From: Thermoplasmatales archaeon SW_10_69_26
GTDB taxonomy: Archaea; Thermoplasmatota; SW-10-69-26
Reading direction: 5' to 3'
Length of the DNA stretch: 40,497 nucleotides
Assembly (NCBI GenBank): GCA_003009755.1
Contig: PXUB01000025.1
Coordinates: forward strand, 104,244 to 144,740
The position numbers were made by a program, and so were the translations under genes. The first letter of the stretch is position 1. Every line of letters begins with the position of its first letter. The notes under the pieces were generated by a model. That model saw only the letters and a program-made list of their open reading frames with translations. It was not told the origin of the DNA and did no database searches. This document shows positions 32,200-38,851 of the stretch, piece after piece.

Positions 32200-33195
32200 T
32201 TATCTCCCCTGCTTGCTGGCGGTGCTGATGTAGGTCACGTTCGGTTTCTCGACCTCGACGCCCTCCTCGTAGCGGAGCGCGTGCCGGAGCGAGACCGGAC
32301 GCGTGGAGGGGCCAGGGGTCGTACCGTGGAGGAGGGCGAAGGGGTTGGAGACCTCGCCGTAGCGGACGAAGCCGCCGTCGGGGTTGATCTCCTCGGGGTC
32401 CTCGCCGACCATCAGCAGGCGTTTGTTCAGCTCGGTGCGTTGGTGGAAGCCCATCTGACCCGGCAGGGGGACCTGGGGTCGGATGAACCTCGGTTGGAAG
32501 GGGCCCAGCGGGCTGGCGTCGCGCCGGTTCTTCGAGTTCTTGTGCGATTGGAGCTTGACGCCCCAGCGCTTGACGCTGCCTTGCAGGCCCTTGCCTTTCG
32601 TGACGGCGGCGACGTCGAGCATACGCCCGGCGTCGGCGACGTCGGTGATGTCGAGATCGGTGCCCAGCAGGTCACTGGCGAGCTCGAGGCGCTCGTCGAC
32701 CTCGCCGCCGCCGACGCGCATCTCGGTGACGTCGGGGACCTTGCGGTCGAGGGCGGTGACCTCGTAGGGCTTGTTGTACGTGATGAGGCGAACCTCGTCC
32801 ACGCGATCGCGATCGAAGTCGTCGATCGTGCCTACGCGCTTGTCGGACAGGTGGACGCGCTCGTCGAGCTCGTCGTCGACGTCCTCTGCCCAGACCTCGT
32901 TCTCGGCCTTCAGGCCGTAGGGGGTCTCTCGGTAGGCGCGTACGCCCGCAACGCCCATCGGCGGGACTTCGAGCACGGTGACTGCCTCGCGGACCTCCTG
33001 TCCGCTGGTCGTGCTCGTGGGCCGGTAGTCGACCAGCATGACGTGCGTCATGCCGGCCTTGAACCCGGTGAAGCCCTGCACGGTGGCCTGGGGGCCGTCG
33101 TCCGGCCACGATCGGAAGCGGGCCAACGGCTCGGAGGCCCGCTTGCGCGGGGAGAAGGCTTGTGAACCTCGCTTCGGGTGATGCGTGTCGACCAT
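32200..33195 (-). CDS. rpl3: Ribosomal protein uL3
   Basis: A 331-residue large-subunit protein near the peptidyl transferase centre and the first gene of the ribosomal cluster. It starts VDTHHPKRGSQAFSPRKR after the ATG at 33195, and contains GFTGFKAGMTHVMLVDY (about residue 50), VTKGKGLQGSVKRWGVKLQ (about 205) and PGQMGFHQRTELNKRLL (about 250), which are the conserved archaeal uL3 blocks. The frame stays open upstream, but the family start is here and the upstream region has promoter-like features. Confidence 0.96.
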   Translation of the reverse strand: MVDTHHPKRGSQAFSPRKRASEPLARFRSWPDDGPQATVQGFTGFKAGMTHVMLVDYRPTSTTSGQEVREAVTVLEVPPMGVAGVRAYRETPYGLKAENEVWAEDVDDELDERVHLSDKRVGTIDDFDRDRVDEVRLITYNKPYEVTALDRKVPDVTEMRVGGGEVDERLELASDLLGTDLDITDVADAGRMLDVAAVTKGKGLQGSVKRWGVKLQSHKNSKNRRDASPLGPFQPRFIRPQVPLPGQMGFHQRTELNKRLLMVGEDPEEINPDGGFVRYGEVSNPFALLHGTTPGPSTRPVSLRHALRYEEGVEVEKPNVTYISTASKQGR

Positions 33196-33580
33196 TGCTG
33201 GATGCTCCCAGCTACCCCATGCTGTGTGCGTGGGGGAACGTCGGATGCTCCCTGCCACGACGATCGTCCGACCGTGACGCCCGGTAGGCCGCGAGAACCG
33301 TCGCGCCCCTACCCGGGGATGCTCGAGGCAGTGCCCCAGGGCGTCTGGTGCGGACCGTCGGGAAGGGTAGCCGAGCCAAAGGAGGGGTGGTATATATGCG
33401 TTGCCCCGCGCACCGTCCCTCGCAACAAGGCGCCGGGCAGGAACGGTTCGCGCACGTTCGGGCGGGCCCACGGTCGCGCGCAGGGACCGGAACCCGAGCG
33501 TCCGCCGGGACCAGCGCACCCGCTACAGCACGAGGGGACCGTCTCCGTCGGCTCCGAGGACTCGGCCGACAGCCCGGCTC
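33196..33580 (-). promoter_or_regulatory. Leader and promoter region of the ribosomal cluster
   Basis: A 385-nt gap without a gene. The minus-strand TATA box is at 33391-33397 (atatata within gcatatatacc), the strongest in the window. Transcription would begin near 33367 and leave a leader of about 170 nt before uL3. The decamer ggatgctccc (plus strand) occurs at 33200-33209 and 33243-33252, and a close variant ggatgctcga at 33317-33326. A short stem (cccca/tgggg) lies between the first two. This is a plausible place for operon-level control. Positions 33400-33580 show nothing further. Confidence 0.55.
33391..33397 (-). promoter_or_regulatory. TATA box of the ribosomal protein cluster
   Basis: The seven-base AT run tatatat sits in very GC-rich sequence, about 200 nt before the uL3 ATG. 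No other suitable box lies closer. It is nearly symmetric and so could also start transcription to the right, but no plus-strand gene follows. Confidence 0.6.
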
Positions 33581-34210
33581 TCAGCGTCGTTGCCAATCGC
33601 TGTCGGGCTCGCGGGCGGCCTCGTGGTCCGCCGTCGTCGACCGGGAGACGTCGGTCACCGTCGTCGCCAAGTGCCGCAAGGCCGTCGCCTCGCGCTCGTC
33701 GTGCATCCCGGGGATGACGCGAGCGACGGCCACGACCCCCATGCGAGGCGCCATCGACGCGATCGATTGCCCGAACCGGTAGGCCTCGTTGAGGCCGTTG
33801 GTCACCAGCAGGCTGGAGAAGCTGTCGACGACGACGGCGTGCTTGGGGGCCTTCTCGACGACGCCGGCCTGTGCCTCCGAGAGCGCGAGCAAGATCGCGT
33901 CCACGTCGGGGGTCTCGGCGAACACCGTCTGGGGCGCGGTGTGGGCCCAGCCGACGGTGGGGGCGTGGGCGTCCACGTAGGCCAGCCGGCCCTGGCCCTC
34001 GTGGTCGTCTGTGGGGACGTCCAGGCGGGCAAGCTCGGCCCGGTACTGCGGGGTCGCCTGATCGACGAGCACGTTGACGACCGGCTGACCTCGGTCCAGC
34101 AGCTCGCCCGCCAAGCGGGGCCCCAAGGGTAGGGCCCGGGTCTCGGGGTCGTCGAAGAGCAGGTGCAGGCCGGGCTGGGAGGGTACGACGAGATCGGTGT
34201 CCCCGGACAC
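33581..34210 (-). CDS. RecA-fold (RAD55/KaiC-like) protein without a P-loop
   Basis: A 209-residue protein that resembles the archaeal RAD55/KaiC-like ATPases along its length: a first strand and helix (LAGELLDRGQPVVNVLVDQ), VDAHAP, a Walker-B-like strand HAVVVDSFSSLL near residue 130, and the family-typical VIPGMHDEREATALRHLATTVTDV near the end (quoted as VIPGMHDEREATALRHL and TTVTDV). The Walker A GxxxxGKT expected near residue 15-25 is replaced by PGLHLLFDDPETR, so ATP binding of the usual type is unlikely. I choose GTG at 34210 because a TATA-like tcaagtacc lies 26 nt upstream; ATG at 34246 would place the TATA inside the gene. Role unknown, perhaps regulatory. Confidence 0.75.
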   Translation of the reverse strand: MSGDTDLVVPSQPGLHLLFDDPETRALPLGPRLAGELLDRGQPVVNVLVDQATPQYRAELARLDVPTDDHEGQGRLAYVDAHAPTVGWAHTAPQTVFAETPDVDAILLALSEAQAGVVEKAPKHAVVVDSFSSLLVTNGLNEAYRFGQSIASMAPRMGVVAVARVIPGMHDEREATALRHLATTVTDVSRSTTADHEAAREPDSDWQRR

Positions 34211-34231
34211 GGGACGGGCTCGCCCGATCGG

Positions 34232-34240
34232 GGTACTTGA
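34232..34240 (-). promoter_or_regulatory. TATA box for the RecA-fold gene
   Basis: Minus-strand tcaagtacc, centred 26 nt before the GTG at 34210; this spacing decides the start of that gene. Confidence 0.45.
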
Positions 34241-34356
34241 GCCCATGGGCCTTGGACCTTCTCCCCGGGCATCGTGCTCGCTTGGTCCCCTCCGTCGCGT
34301 CGGTCCTTGGGGGCCCGATCACACCGGCGAGGGGCCCGTCGCCGGCGACCTGGGAA

Positions 34357-34364
34357 GGTTATAC
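34357..34364 (+). promoter_or_regulatory. TATA box for pepA
   Basis: The motif ggttatac is centred about 28 nt before the ATG at 34389, giving a leaderless message. Confidence 0.55.
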
Positions 34365-34388
34365 GGCCGGGCGGGGTTGGCGGACACG

Positions 34389-35894
34389 ATGTTGCAGGTC
34401 GAGGCCGAGCACGGCGACATCACGGAGGTCGACGTGGACGCGATCGTCGTCAACCTCTTCGAGGGCGTCAGGGACCCCGGCGGTGCGACCGGCGCCGTGG
34501 ACGGGGCCCTCGACGGCGCGATCGCCGACGTCATCGGATCGGGCGACTTCACCGGCGAGCTCGGCAGCTCCACGCTGCTGTACGCCGGCGACGACCTGGC
34601 GGCGACCCGCGTGCTCGTCGTCGGGCTCGGCGACCGGGATGACGTCGATCTCGACGCCGTGCGGCGCGCCGCCGGCACCACGGTGGACGCGTTGGGTGGG
34701 ACCGAGGTCGACGAGGCCGCCACGATCGTTCACGGTGGCGGCATCGGCGGGCTGTCCCCGCGAGCCTCGGCCCGGGCCATCGCGATGGGCGCGATCTCGA
34801 AGGCCTACCGGTTCCACCGCAAGACCAACGGCGACGAGGGGCCCGACCTGCAGCGGCTGGCCGTCGTCGAACGCAGCGAGGACAAGCTCGCCGCGGTCCG
34901 CCAGGGGCTGGCCGCGGGACGCACGGTCGCCAACGCCCAAGCCGTGACGCGCGACATCGCCAGCTTCAGCGGCGAGGAGGCGGCGCCGGCCGCGATCGCG
35001 GGCACGATCGAGGCGGCAGCCGAGGACACCGGTCTCGACTGCACGGTGTGGGGCCCGGAGGAGATCGCCGAGCAGCGCATGGGCGGCGTGCAAGCCGTCT
35101 CGCGCGGCAGCGAGCGCGAACCGCGGTTCGTGCAGCTCGAGTGGGCCCCCGGCGAGGCCGATCGGACGGTGTGCCTGGTCGGGAAAGGCGTCACGTTCGA
35201 CACCGGCGGGATCTCGTTGAAGCGGTCCAGCGGCATGGACGAGATGCGCTACGACAAGCACGGCGCGGCCAGCGTCGTCGGCACGCTGCTGGCGGCGGCC
35301 GAGCTCGAGCTCGATACGCGTGTCATCGGCTTGACGCCGTTCGTCGAGAACATGCCCAGCGGGTCGGCGATCAAGCCCGGCGACGTGATCAAGATGCGCA
35401 ACGGCTCGACCGTCGACGTGATCAACACCGACGCCGAGGGCCGGCTGATCCTGGCCGACGCGCTCGACCTGGCGCGTGAGAGGGATCCGGACGCGACCGT
35501 CGACCTCGCCACGCTGACCGGATCGGTGAGCGTGGCCCTCGGGACGCAGGCGGCCGGGCTCTTCGGCAACGACGACGAGCTCGTCGCCGAGCTCGAGACG
35601 GCCGCCCAGGCCACGAGCGAGCGCGTGTGGCGGCTGCCGCTGTTCGACGAGTACGAGCAGCAGCTCGATGAGGGCGCCGTCGGCGACCTGCAGAACGTCG
35701 GCGGCCGCAACGCCGGCGCCAGCGTGGCCGGCAAGTTCCTCGAGCACTTCGCCCCCGAGGACGGTTGGGCCCACCTCGACATCGCCGGGGTGGCCTGGAA
35801 CGACGACAAGCCCTACCTCAACCCCGACTACACGCCGAAGGGCGCGACCGGGGTCGGGGTGCGGTTGCTCGTCGACTGGCTCGAGGATCCGTGA
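34389..35894 (+). CDS. pepA: Leucyl aminopeptidase, M17 family
   Basis: This 501-residue cytosolic exopeptidase removes N-terminal amino acids using two metal ions in a hexamer. The N-terminal macro-like domain spans about 1-165. The catalytic domain has VGKGVTFDTGGISLK near residue 265 (catalytic Lys and metal-binding Asp), FVENMPSGSAIKPGD near 318, the family signature NTDAEGRL at about 346-353 (metal Asp/Glu and catalytic Arg) and GAVGDLQNVGGRNAGAS later. The ATG is chosen over an earlier open frame because of the TATA spacing and the family length. It diverges from the RecA-fold gene. Confidence 0.95.
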   Translation: MLQVEAEHGDITEVDVDAIVVNLFEGVRDPGGATGAVDGALDGAIADVIGSGDFTGELGSSTLLYAGDDLAATRVLVVGLGDRDDVDLDAVRRAAGTTVDALGGTEVDEAATIVHGGGIGGLSPRASARAIAMGAISKAYRFHRKTNGDEGPDLQRLAVVERSEDKLAAVRQGLAAGRTVANAQAVTRDIASFSGEEAAPAAIAGTIEAAAEDTGLDCTVWGPEEIAEQRMGGVQAVSRGSEREPRFVQLEWAPGEADRTVCLVGKGVTFDTGGISLKRSSGMDEMRYDKHGAASVVGTLLAAAELELDTRVIGLTPFVENMPSGSAIKPGDVIKMRNGSTVDVINTDAEGRLILADALDLARERDPDATVDLATLTGSVSVALGTQAAGLFGNDDELVAELETAAQATSERVWRLPLFDEYEQQLDEGAVGDLQNVGGRNAGASVAGKFLEHFAPEDGWAHLDIAGVAWNDDKPYLNPDYTPKGATGVGVRLLVDWLEDP

Positions 35895-35897
35895 GGG

Positions 35898-36101
35898 TCA
35901 GCGCAGCATCGCTCGCTGGATCAGCGGCAGGTTCTTGGTGGGCTCGATCTCGATCTCCAGGACGTCCTCGTCGCTGAGCTGCCGGTGGGTTCGGACCGCG
36001 GCCTGCAAGGCGGTGACGTAGTCGGCCACGTCGTCGTAGCGGTCGGCTCCCAAGCGCAAGCCGGAGCTGGTTTCGTCGTCGGTCAGGGGGTACGCCTCCA
36101 C
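35898..36101 (-). CDS. Microprotein A, paralog of the next small gene
   Basis: A 67-residue acidic protein of unknown function. It starts at the GTG at 36101, placed 24 nt after the TATA box ctatataag; the frame remains open upstream but would run through the promoter. Its second half reads DDVADYVTALQAA, then DEDVLEIEIE, and ends AMLR. The same pattern (V-x-D-Y-x5-LQA, D-E-x-x-E-I-E, MLR at the very end) is present in the small gene at 36208-36369, so the two are probable tandem paralogs. No signal peptide, cysteine or membrane segment. Its end is 3 nt from the convergent pepA stop. Confidence 0.65.
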   Translation of the reverse strand: MEAYPLTDDETSSGLRLGADRYDDVADYVTALQAAVRTHRQLSDEDVLEIEIEPTKNLPLIQRAMLR

Positions 36102-36120
36102 GGTTTGGGTCGCGCGAGCC

Positions 36121-36129
36121 CTATATAAG
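36121..36129 (-). promoter_or_regulatory. TATA box for microprotein A
   Basis: Minus-strand cttatatag, one of the clearest TATA boxes in the window, centred 24 nt before the GTG at 36101. Confidence 0.65.
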
Positions 36130-36207
36130 CGTTGTCGGGAAGCTCCCTTCGTTCCCCGCCGACGGCTGAGCGGTCGCGAAGCGGGCTTCACCGCGAGTGA
36201 CGGGCCC

Positions 36208-36369
36208 TCAGCGCAGCATCTGGGTCTCGGCTCTCGTCAACCCGGCATCGCGGGACTCGATCTCGAACGTCTCGTCCCCCCGGCCAGCAGACTCTTGGTT
36301 CAACGCTTGCAGGAAGGTGCGCAGATAGTCGCCCACGTTCGTGAAGTCTTGGACGTTCAGGGTCACCAC
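36208..36369 (-). CDS. Microprotein B, paralog of microprotein A
   Basis: A 53-residue protein that reads VVTLNVQDFTNVGDYLRTFL, continues LQALNQ, DETFEIES and ends TQMLR. It matches microprotein A at V-x-D-Y, LQA, DE-x-x-EIE and the terminal MLR; both genes end in the same bases atgctgcgctga. It starts at the GTG at 36369 (a second GTG follows directly) and has its own TATA-like cttaatacc about 31 nt upstream. Coding potential is supported mainly by this paralogy and promoter placement. The predicted fold would be a helix followed by a strand, with V-x-D-Y on the helix. No function can be assigned. Confidence 0.6.
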   Translation of the reverse strand: MVTLNVQDFTNVGDYLRTFLQALNQESAGRGDETFEIESRDAGLTRAETQMLR

Positions 36370-36395
36370 CGCCACCCCTTCGTCGCCGGCAGACC

Positions 36396-36404
36396 GGTAT
36401 TAAG
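36396..36404 (-). promoter_or_regulatory. TATA box for microprotein B
   Basis: Minus-strand cttaatacc, centred about 31 nt before the GTG at 36369. Confidence 0.45.
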
Positions 36405-36521
36405 CCTTACCCAACCGCCGGAACGGACACCCGGCCACCGGGGGAGGGAGCACAGGTCCGAAGGAAGGGGTCTGAGGGGCCCCTGGCGTCGGCTGCAGGG
36501 CGGCTGGGTAAGGGGGACGGG

Positions 36522-36531
36522 ACTTTTATCT
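36522..36531 (+). promoter_or_regulatory. TATA box for the arginine decarboxylase operon
   Basis: The motif acttttatct is centred about 27 nt before the GTG at 36554. Confidence 0.55.
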
Positions 36532-36553
36532 CCGAAGGTGTTCAGCCGGCACC

Positions 36554-37030
36554 GTGACATCCCTCGTTGAGGTTCCCTCCCAGTACTTCGTCACGTCCGG
36601 GTCGGCGACCTCGCCGGTGTCGAACCTGAACGCCTTCGACCAGGCGTTGCTCGAGGCGGAGATCGGGGAGCAGAACATCGTGCCCGTCTCCTCGGTGCTG
36701 CCGGTCGGGATTGAGGAGACCGATCCGGTCCAGATCCCTCGGGGAGCGATCACCCACTGCGTGCTGTCCCAGGAACGAGGCACGGAAGGGGAGACGATCA
36801 GCGCCGGTATCGCCTACGCCTTCCGCGAGGACGGCGACGGCGGTTACGTGGCCGAGGGCCACGGCAAGATGGGCGACAAGGCGTTGCGCGAGATCCTCGA
36901 GTGGAAGATCAACGAGATCGCCAAGCACCGCGATGTGGCGCTCGGCGACATCAGCTACCGGATCGAAGCCCAGGAGGTCCCGATGGACGAGTACGGAGCC
37001 TGCCTGGCAGCGCTCGTCCTGCTCCCCTGA
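36554..37030 (+). CDS. pdaD: Pyruvoyl-dependent arginine decarboxylase
   Basis: A 158-residue enzyme that makes agmatine from arginine, the first step of archaeal polyamine synthesis and the source of agmatine for the tRNA-Ile2 agmatidine modification. The proenzyme cleaves itself between Ser46 and Ser47 in VPVSSVLP, turning the second serine into the pyruvoyl cofactor of the alpha chain. Other family blocks are YFVTSGSATSPVSNLNAFDQA near residue 11 (quoted as YFVTSGSATS and LNAFDQA), the IPRGAITHCV strand and YGACLAALVLLP at the end. The GTG lies 27 nt after a TATA box. The next gene follows after 5 nt. Confidence 0.95.
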   Translation: MTSLVEVPSQYFVTSGSATSPVSNLNAFDQALLEAEIGEQNIVPVSSVLPVGIEETDPVQIPRGAITHCVLSQERGTEGETISAGIAYAFREDGDGGYVAEGHGKMGDKALREILEWKINEIAKHRDVALGDISYRIEAQEVPMDEYGACLAALVLLP

Positions 37031-37035
37031 CCGCC

Positions 37036-37563
37036 ATGGGCTACCTCGTCGTCGGGTGCTCGGGCTGTGGGACGCCGCGCGTGGCCGAGGCCGACAAGTC
37101 CACCGCCCAGTGCCCGCGCTGTGGGACGACGATCCAGCTCGACAAGGCTCGGATCCACGCCCGCACCGACGAGCTGGCCAAGGCCCAAGACGCCGTCGGA
37201 CAGGTGAACGCTCAGCGCGCCGGCGGCGAGCTCGTGCGCCCGGATCGGTCGACCCCCGCCGAGGCCGCCGGCGAAGAGACCGACGAGGCCGACGAGGGCG
37301 GCGTGGAGCCCTCACCGAGCGCTCGCGACGACATCGACCGGGCGCTCGCGCAAGCGCGCGAGGTCTCCAGCGAACGGATGCGGGTCCGGCTGACCGCCGA
37401 GGGGTTGACCCAGCAGCTGGGCACGTTCACCGAGGAGGACTGGTTGGCGGCGATGGATCGTCTGGACGTCTCCGAGCCCCGGGCTCGCGAGCACCTGCAA
37501 CGGCTGTCGCTTCGGTCGATCGTGGCCGAGCCCGAGCACGGCACCTACCGCTACATCGAGTGA
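37036..37563 (+). CDS. Zinc-ribbon protein with C-terminal winged-helix-like domain
   Basis: A 175-residue protein. The N-terminal zinc ribbon (residues 1-40) reads GYLVVGCSGCGTPRVAEADK then CPRCGTTI, with Cys8/Cys11 and Cys26/Cys29 as ligands; it resembles DUF1922-type and related archaeal ribbons. A low-complexity acidic linker follows (about 65-100), and residues about 105-175 look like a winged helix (EEDWLAAMDRLDVSEPRA, HLQRLSLRSIVAEPEHGTY). It may be a DNA- or RNA-binding protein. The ATG lies 5 nt after the arginine decarboxylase stop, so they share a transcript. The link to polyamine synthesis is by position only. Confidence 0.8.
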   Translation: MGYLVVGCSGCGTPRVAEADKSTAQCPRCGTTIQLDKARIHARTDELAKAQDAVGQVNAQRAGGELVRPDRSTPAEAAGEETDEADEGGVEPSPSARDDIDRALAQAREVSSERMRVRLTAEGLTQQLGTFTEEDWLAAMDRLDVSEPRAREHLQRLSLRSIVAEPEHGTYRYIE

Positions 37564-37564
37564 C

Positions 37565-37942
37565 TCACTCGTCCCCGGCGACCACGTCGGCGACGGCCGA
37601 ACGCAGGGTCTCGAAGGGGATCACGCCCTGGAACCGCTTCTTCTCCCGCCAGCGTTTGCCCCACAGCAGGGCGTCCTCGTAGCGTGCGATGATCGTCGTC
37701 GGGACCGATCTGACGGTGAACTGCTCCGGCAGGGTCTCGTTCTCGTCGACGTCGACCGTCACGAACACGACGGACGCCTCCGGCTGCTCGCGGTCGAACC
37801 ATCCCGCCACGCGCTCGAAGATCGGTCGCTGACGCTCGCAGGGGCTGCACCACGTCGCGCCGAAGTCGATCGCCACGACGTCGGTCTCGCCCTCGAAGGA
37901 CGACAGCGAGCTCTCCTCGAAGGCCTGCCGTAGGGCCGGCAT
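37565..37942 (-). CDS. Thioredoxin-fold protein
   Basis: A 125-residue cytosolic redox protein with the active site ATWCSPC (Cys32 and Cys35) on the first helix, a VVFVTVDVDENETLPEQF strand-turn and the cis-proline in SVPTTIIARY. The dipeptide SP between the cysteines differs from the usual GP and will tune the redox potential. It could reduce the 1-Cys peroxiredoxin or other targets; this is inference. The ATG lies 29 nt from a TATA-like cgtttaagccg. The gene is single, convergent with the zinc-ribbon gene. Confidence 0.9.
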   Translation of the reverse strand: MPALRQAFEESSLSSFEGETDVVAIDFGATWCSPCERQRPIFERVAGWFDREQPEASVVFVTVDVDENETLPEQFTVRSVPTTIIARYEDALLWGKRWREKKRFQGVIPFETLRSAVADVVAGDE

Positions 37943-37965
37943 CCACGCCTGTTTGGCACGGCCAG

Positions 37966-37976
37966 CGGCTTAAACG
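37966..37976 (-). promoter_or_regulatory. TATA box for the thioredoxin gene
   Basis: Minus-strand cgtttaagccg, centred about 29 nt before the ATG at 37942. It lies just past the end of the hydrolase pseudogene. Confidence 0.5.
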
Positions 37977-38009
37977 TTGGCGGGACGTCGGCGGTGCGTC
38001 GGGAACCGC

Positions 38010-38790
38010 TCACCCGACGGGGGCCTCGGGCAACGTGACCTTGAGGTCCTCAAGCACCACGGCGCCCGGCTGCCGGTTGCCGTTGTCCCCGTCCATCGGG
38101 TGGGTCGTGCCCAGCTGCAGGCGCAGCTCCTCGCCCGGGCCGACGTCGACGGCGACGCCGGCGAGAGCGAGCTGGAAGCTGTTGGCCTGCACGGGACCGT
38201 CCCGCGCAGCGGGACGACCTGGGCGTGGACGACGCGCTCGCTGTCGCCGTCGTCGTGGACGAGCGAGGCGTCGACGATCGCCTGCGAACCGGCGACCGTG
38301 ATCTCGCCATCCAGGGTCGGGATCCCGGCCACCGTGACCGGGCGGTCCGGGGCCAGCACGCTGCGTTGCACCGGCGAGGGCGCGCGGGCCGCCCGCTCGG
38401 CCTTGGCCTAGCCGGAGGCAACGGGCGGGCCCTGCGGCAGCACGACGTCGTCGATCGACGCCCTCCGGTTGGGACCCTCGCCGATCAGCGAGGTGTAGAC
38501 GTCGAGGCCATCGCGACGACGTTGTAGCCGCGCTCGGCGAAGAAACGGCCATCGCCGGTGCTGTCGGCGTAGCTGGGGCCCCAGCCGTGCCCCCACAGCA
38601 GGGTCCGTCTCCCCGCTGCCGGCGGCCTCGTACACGCGGCTCGGGATCTCGTGCCCGTCGAAGCTGGTGACCGTCGTCTCGTAGGCTCCGGCGCGTCGCG
38701 GCTGTCGGCAGCGCCCGCCGGGCTGACGACGGCCGGCACCGTGGCAAGCGTGGTCGTGATCGCGATCAAGACGGCGGCGAGCCTCCGCAT
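38010..38790 (-). pseudogene. Decayed secreted alpha/beta hydrolase (S15/CocE-like)
   Basis: Pieces of one secreted protein occur in order but in different frames. It begins at the ATG at 38790 with a signal peptide (MRRLAAVLIAITTTLATVPA...GAA). The frame then shifts near 38690 to ETTVTSFDGHEIPSRVYEAA, again near 38605 to LLWGHGWGPSYADSTG and FFAERGYNVVAM (hydrolase strand and oxyanion region), again near 38510 to LDVYTSLIGEGPN ending at a TAG at 38410. A C-terminal jelly-roll-like part (TVAGIPTLDGEITVAG) shifts once more near 38200 to GVAVDVGPGEELRLQLG and ends at 38010. The catalytic core is missing: total length is about 780 bp against 1.5 kb or more for the family. Family assignment (X-Pro dipeptidyl-peptidase/CocE group) is tentative. 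Confidence 0.75.
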
Positions 38791-38851
38791 CGTGGGCCTC
38801 CTCGGCACGGTAGGGCCCGGGCGCGTCGAAGGCGTTTCGCTGCCGCCGGGG

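Noticed and set aside
34211-34246. ATG start at 34246 for the RecA-fold protein
   Set aside because: The TATA-like box at 34232-34240 would then be inside the gene; the GTG at 34210 has the same spacing as other leaderless genes here.
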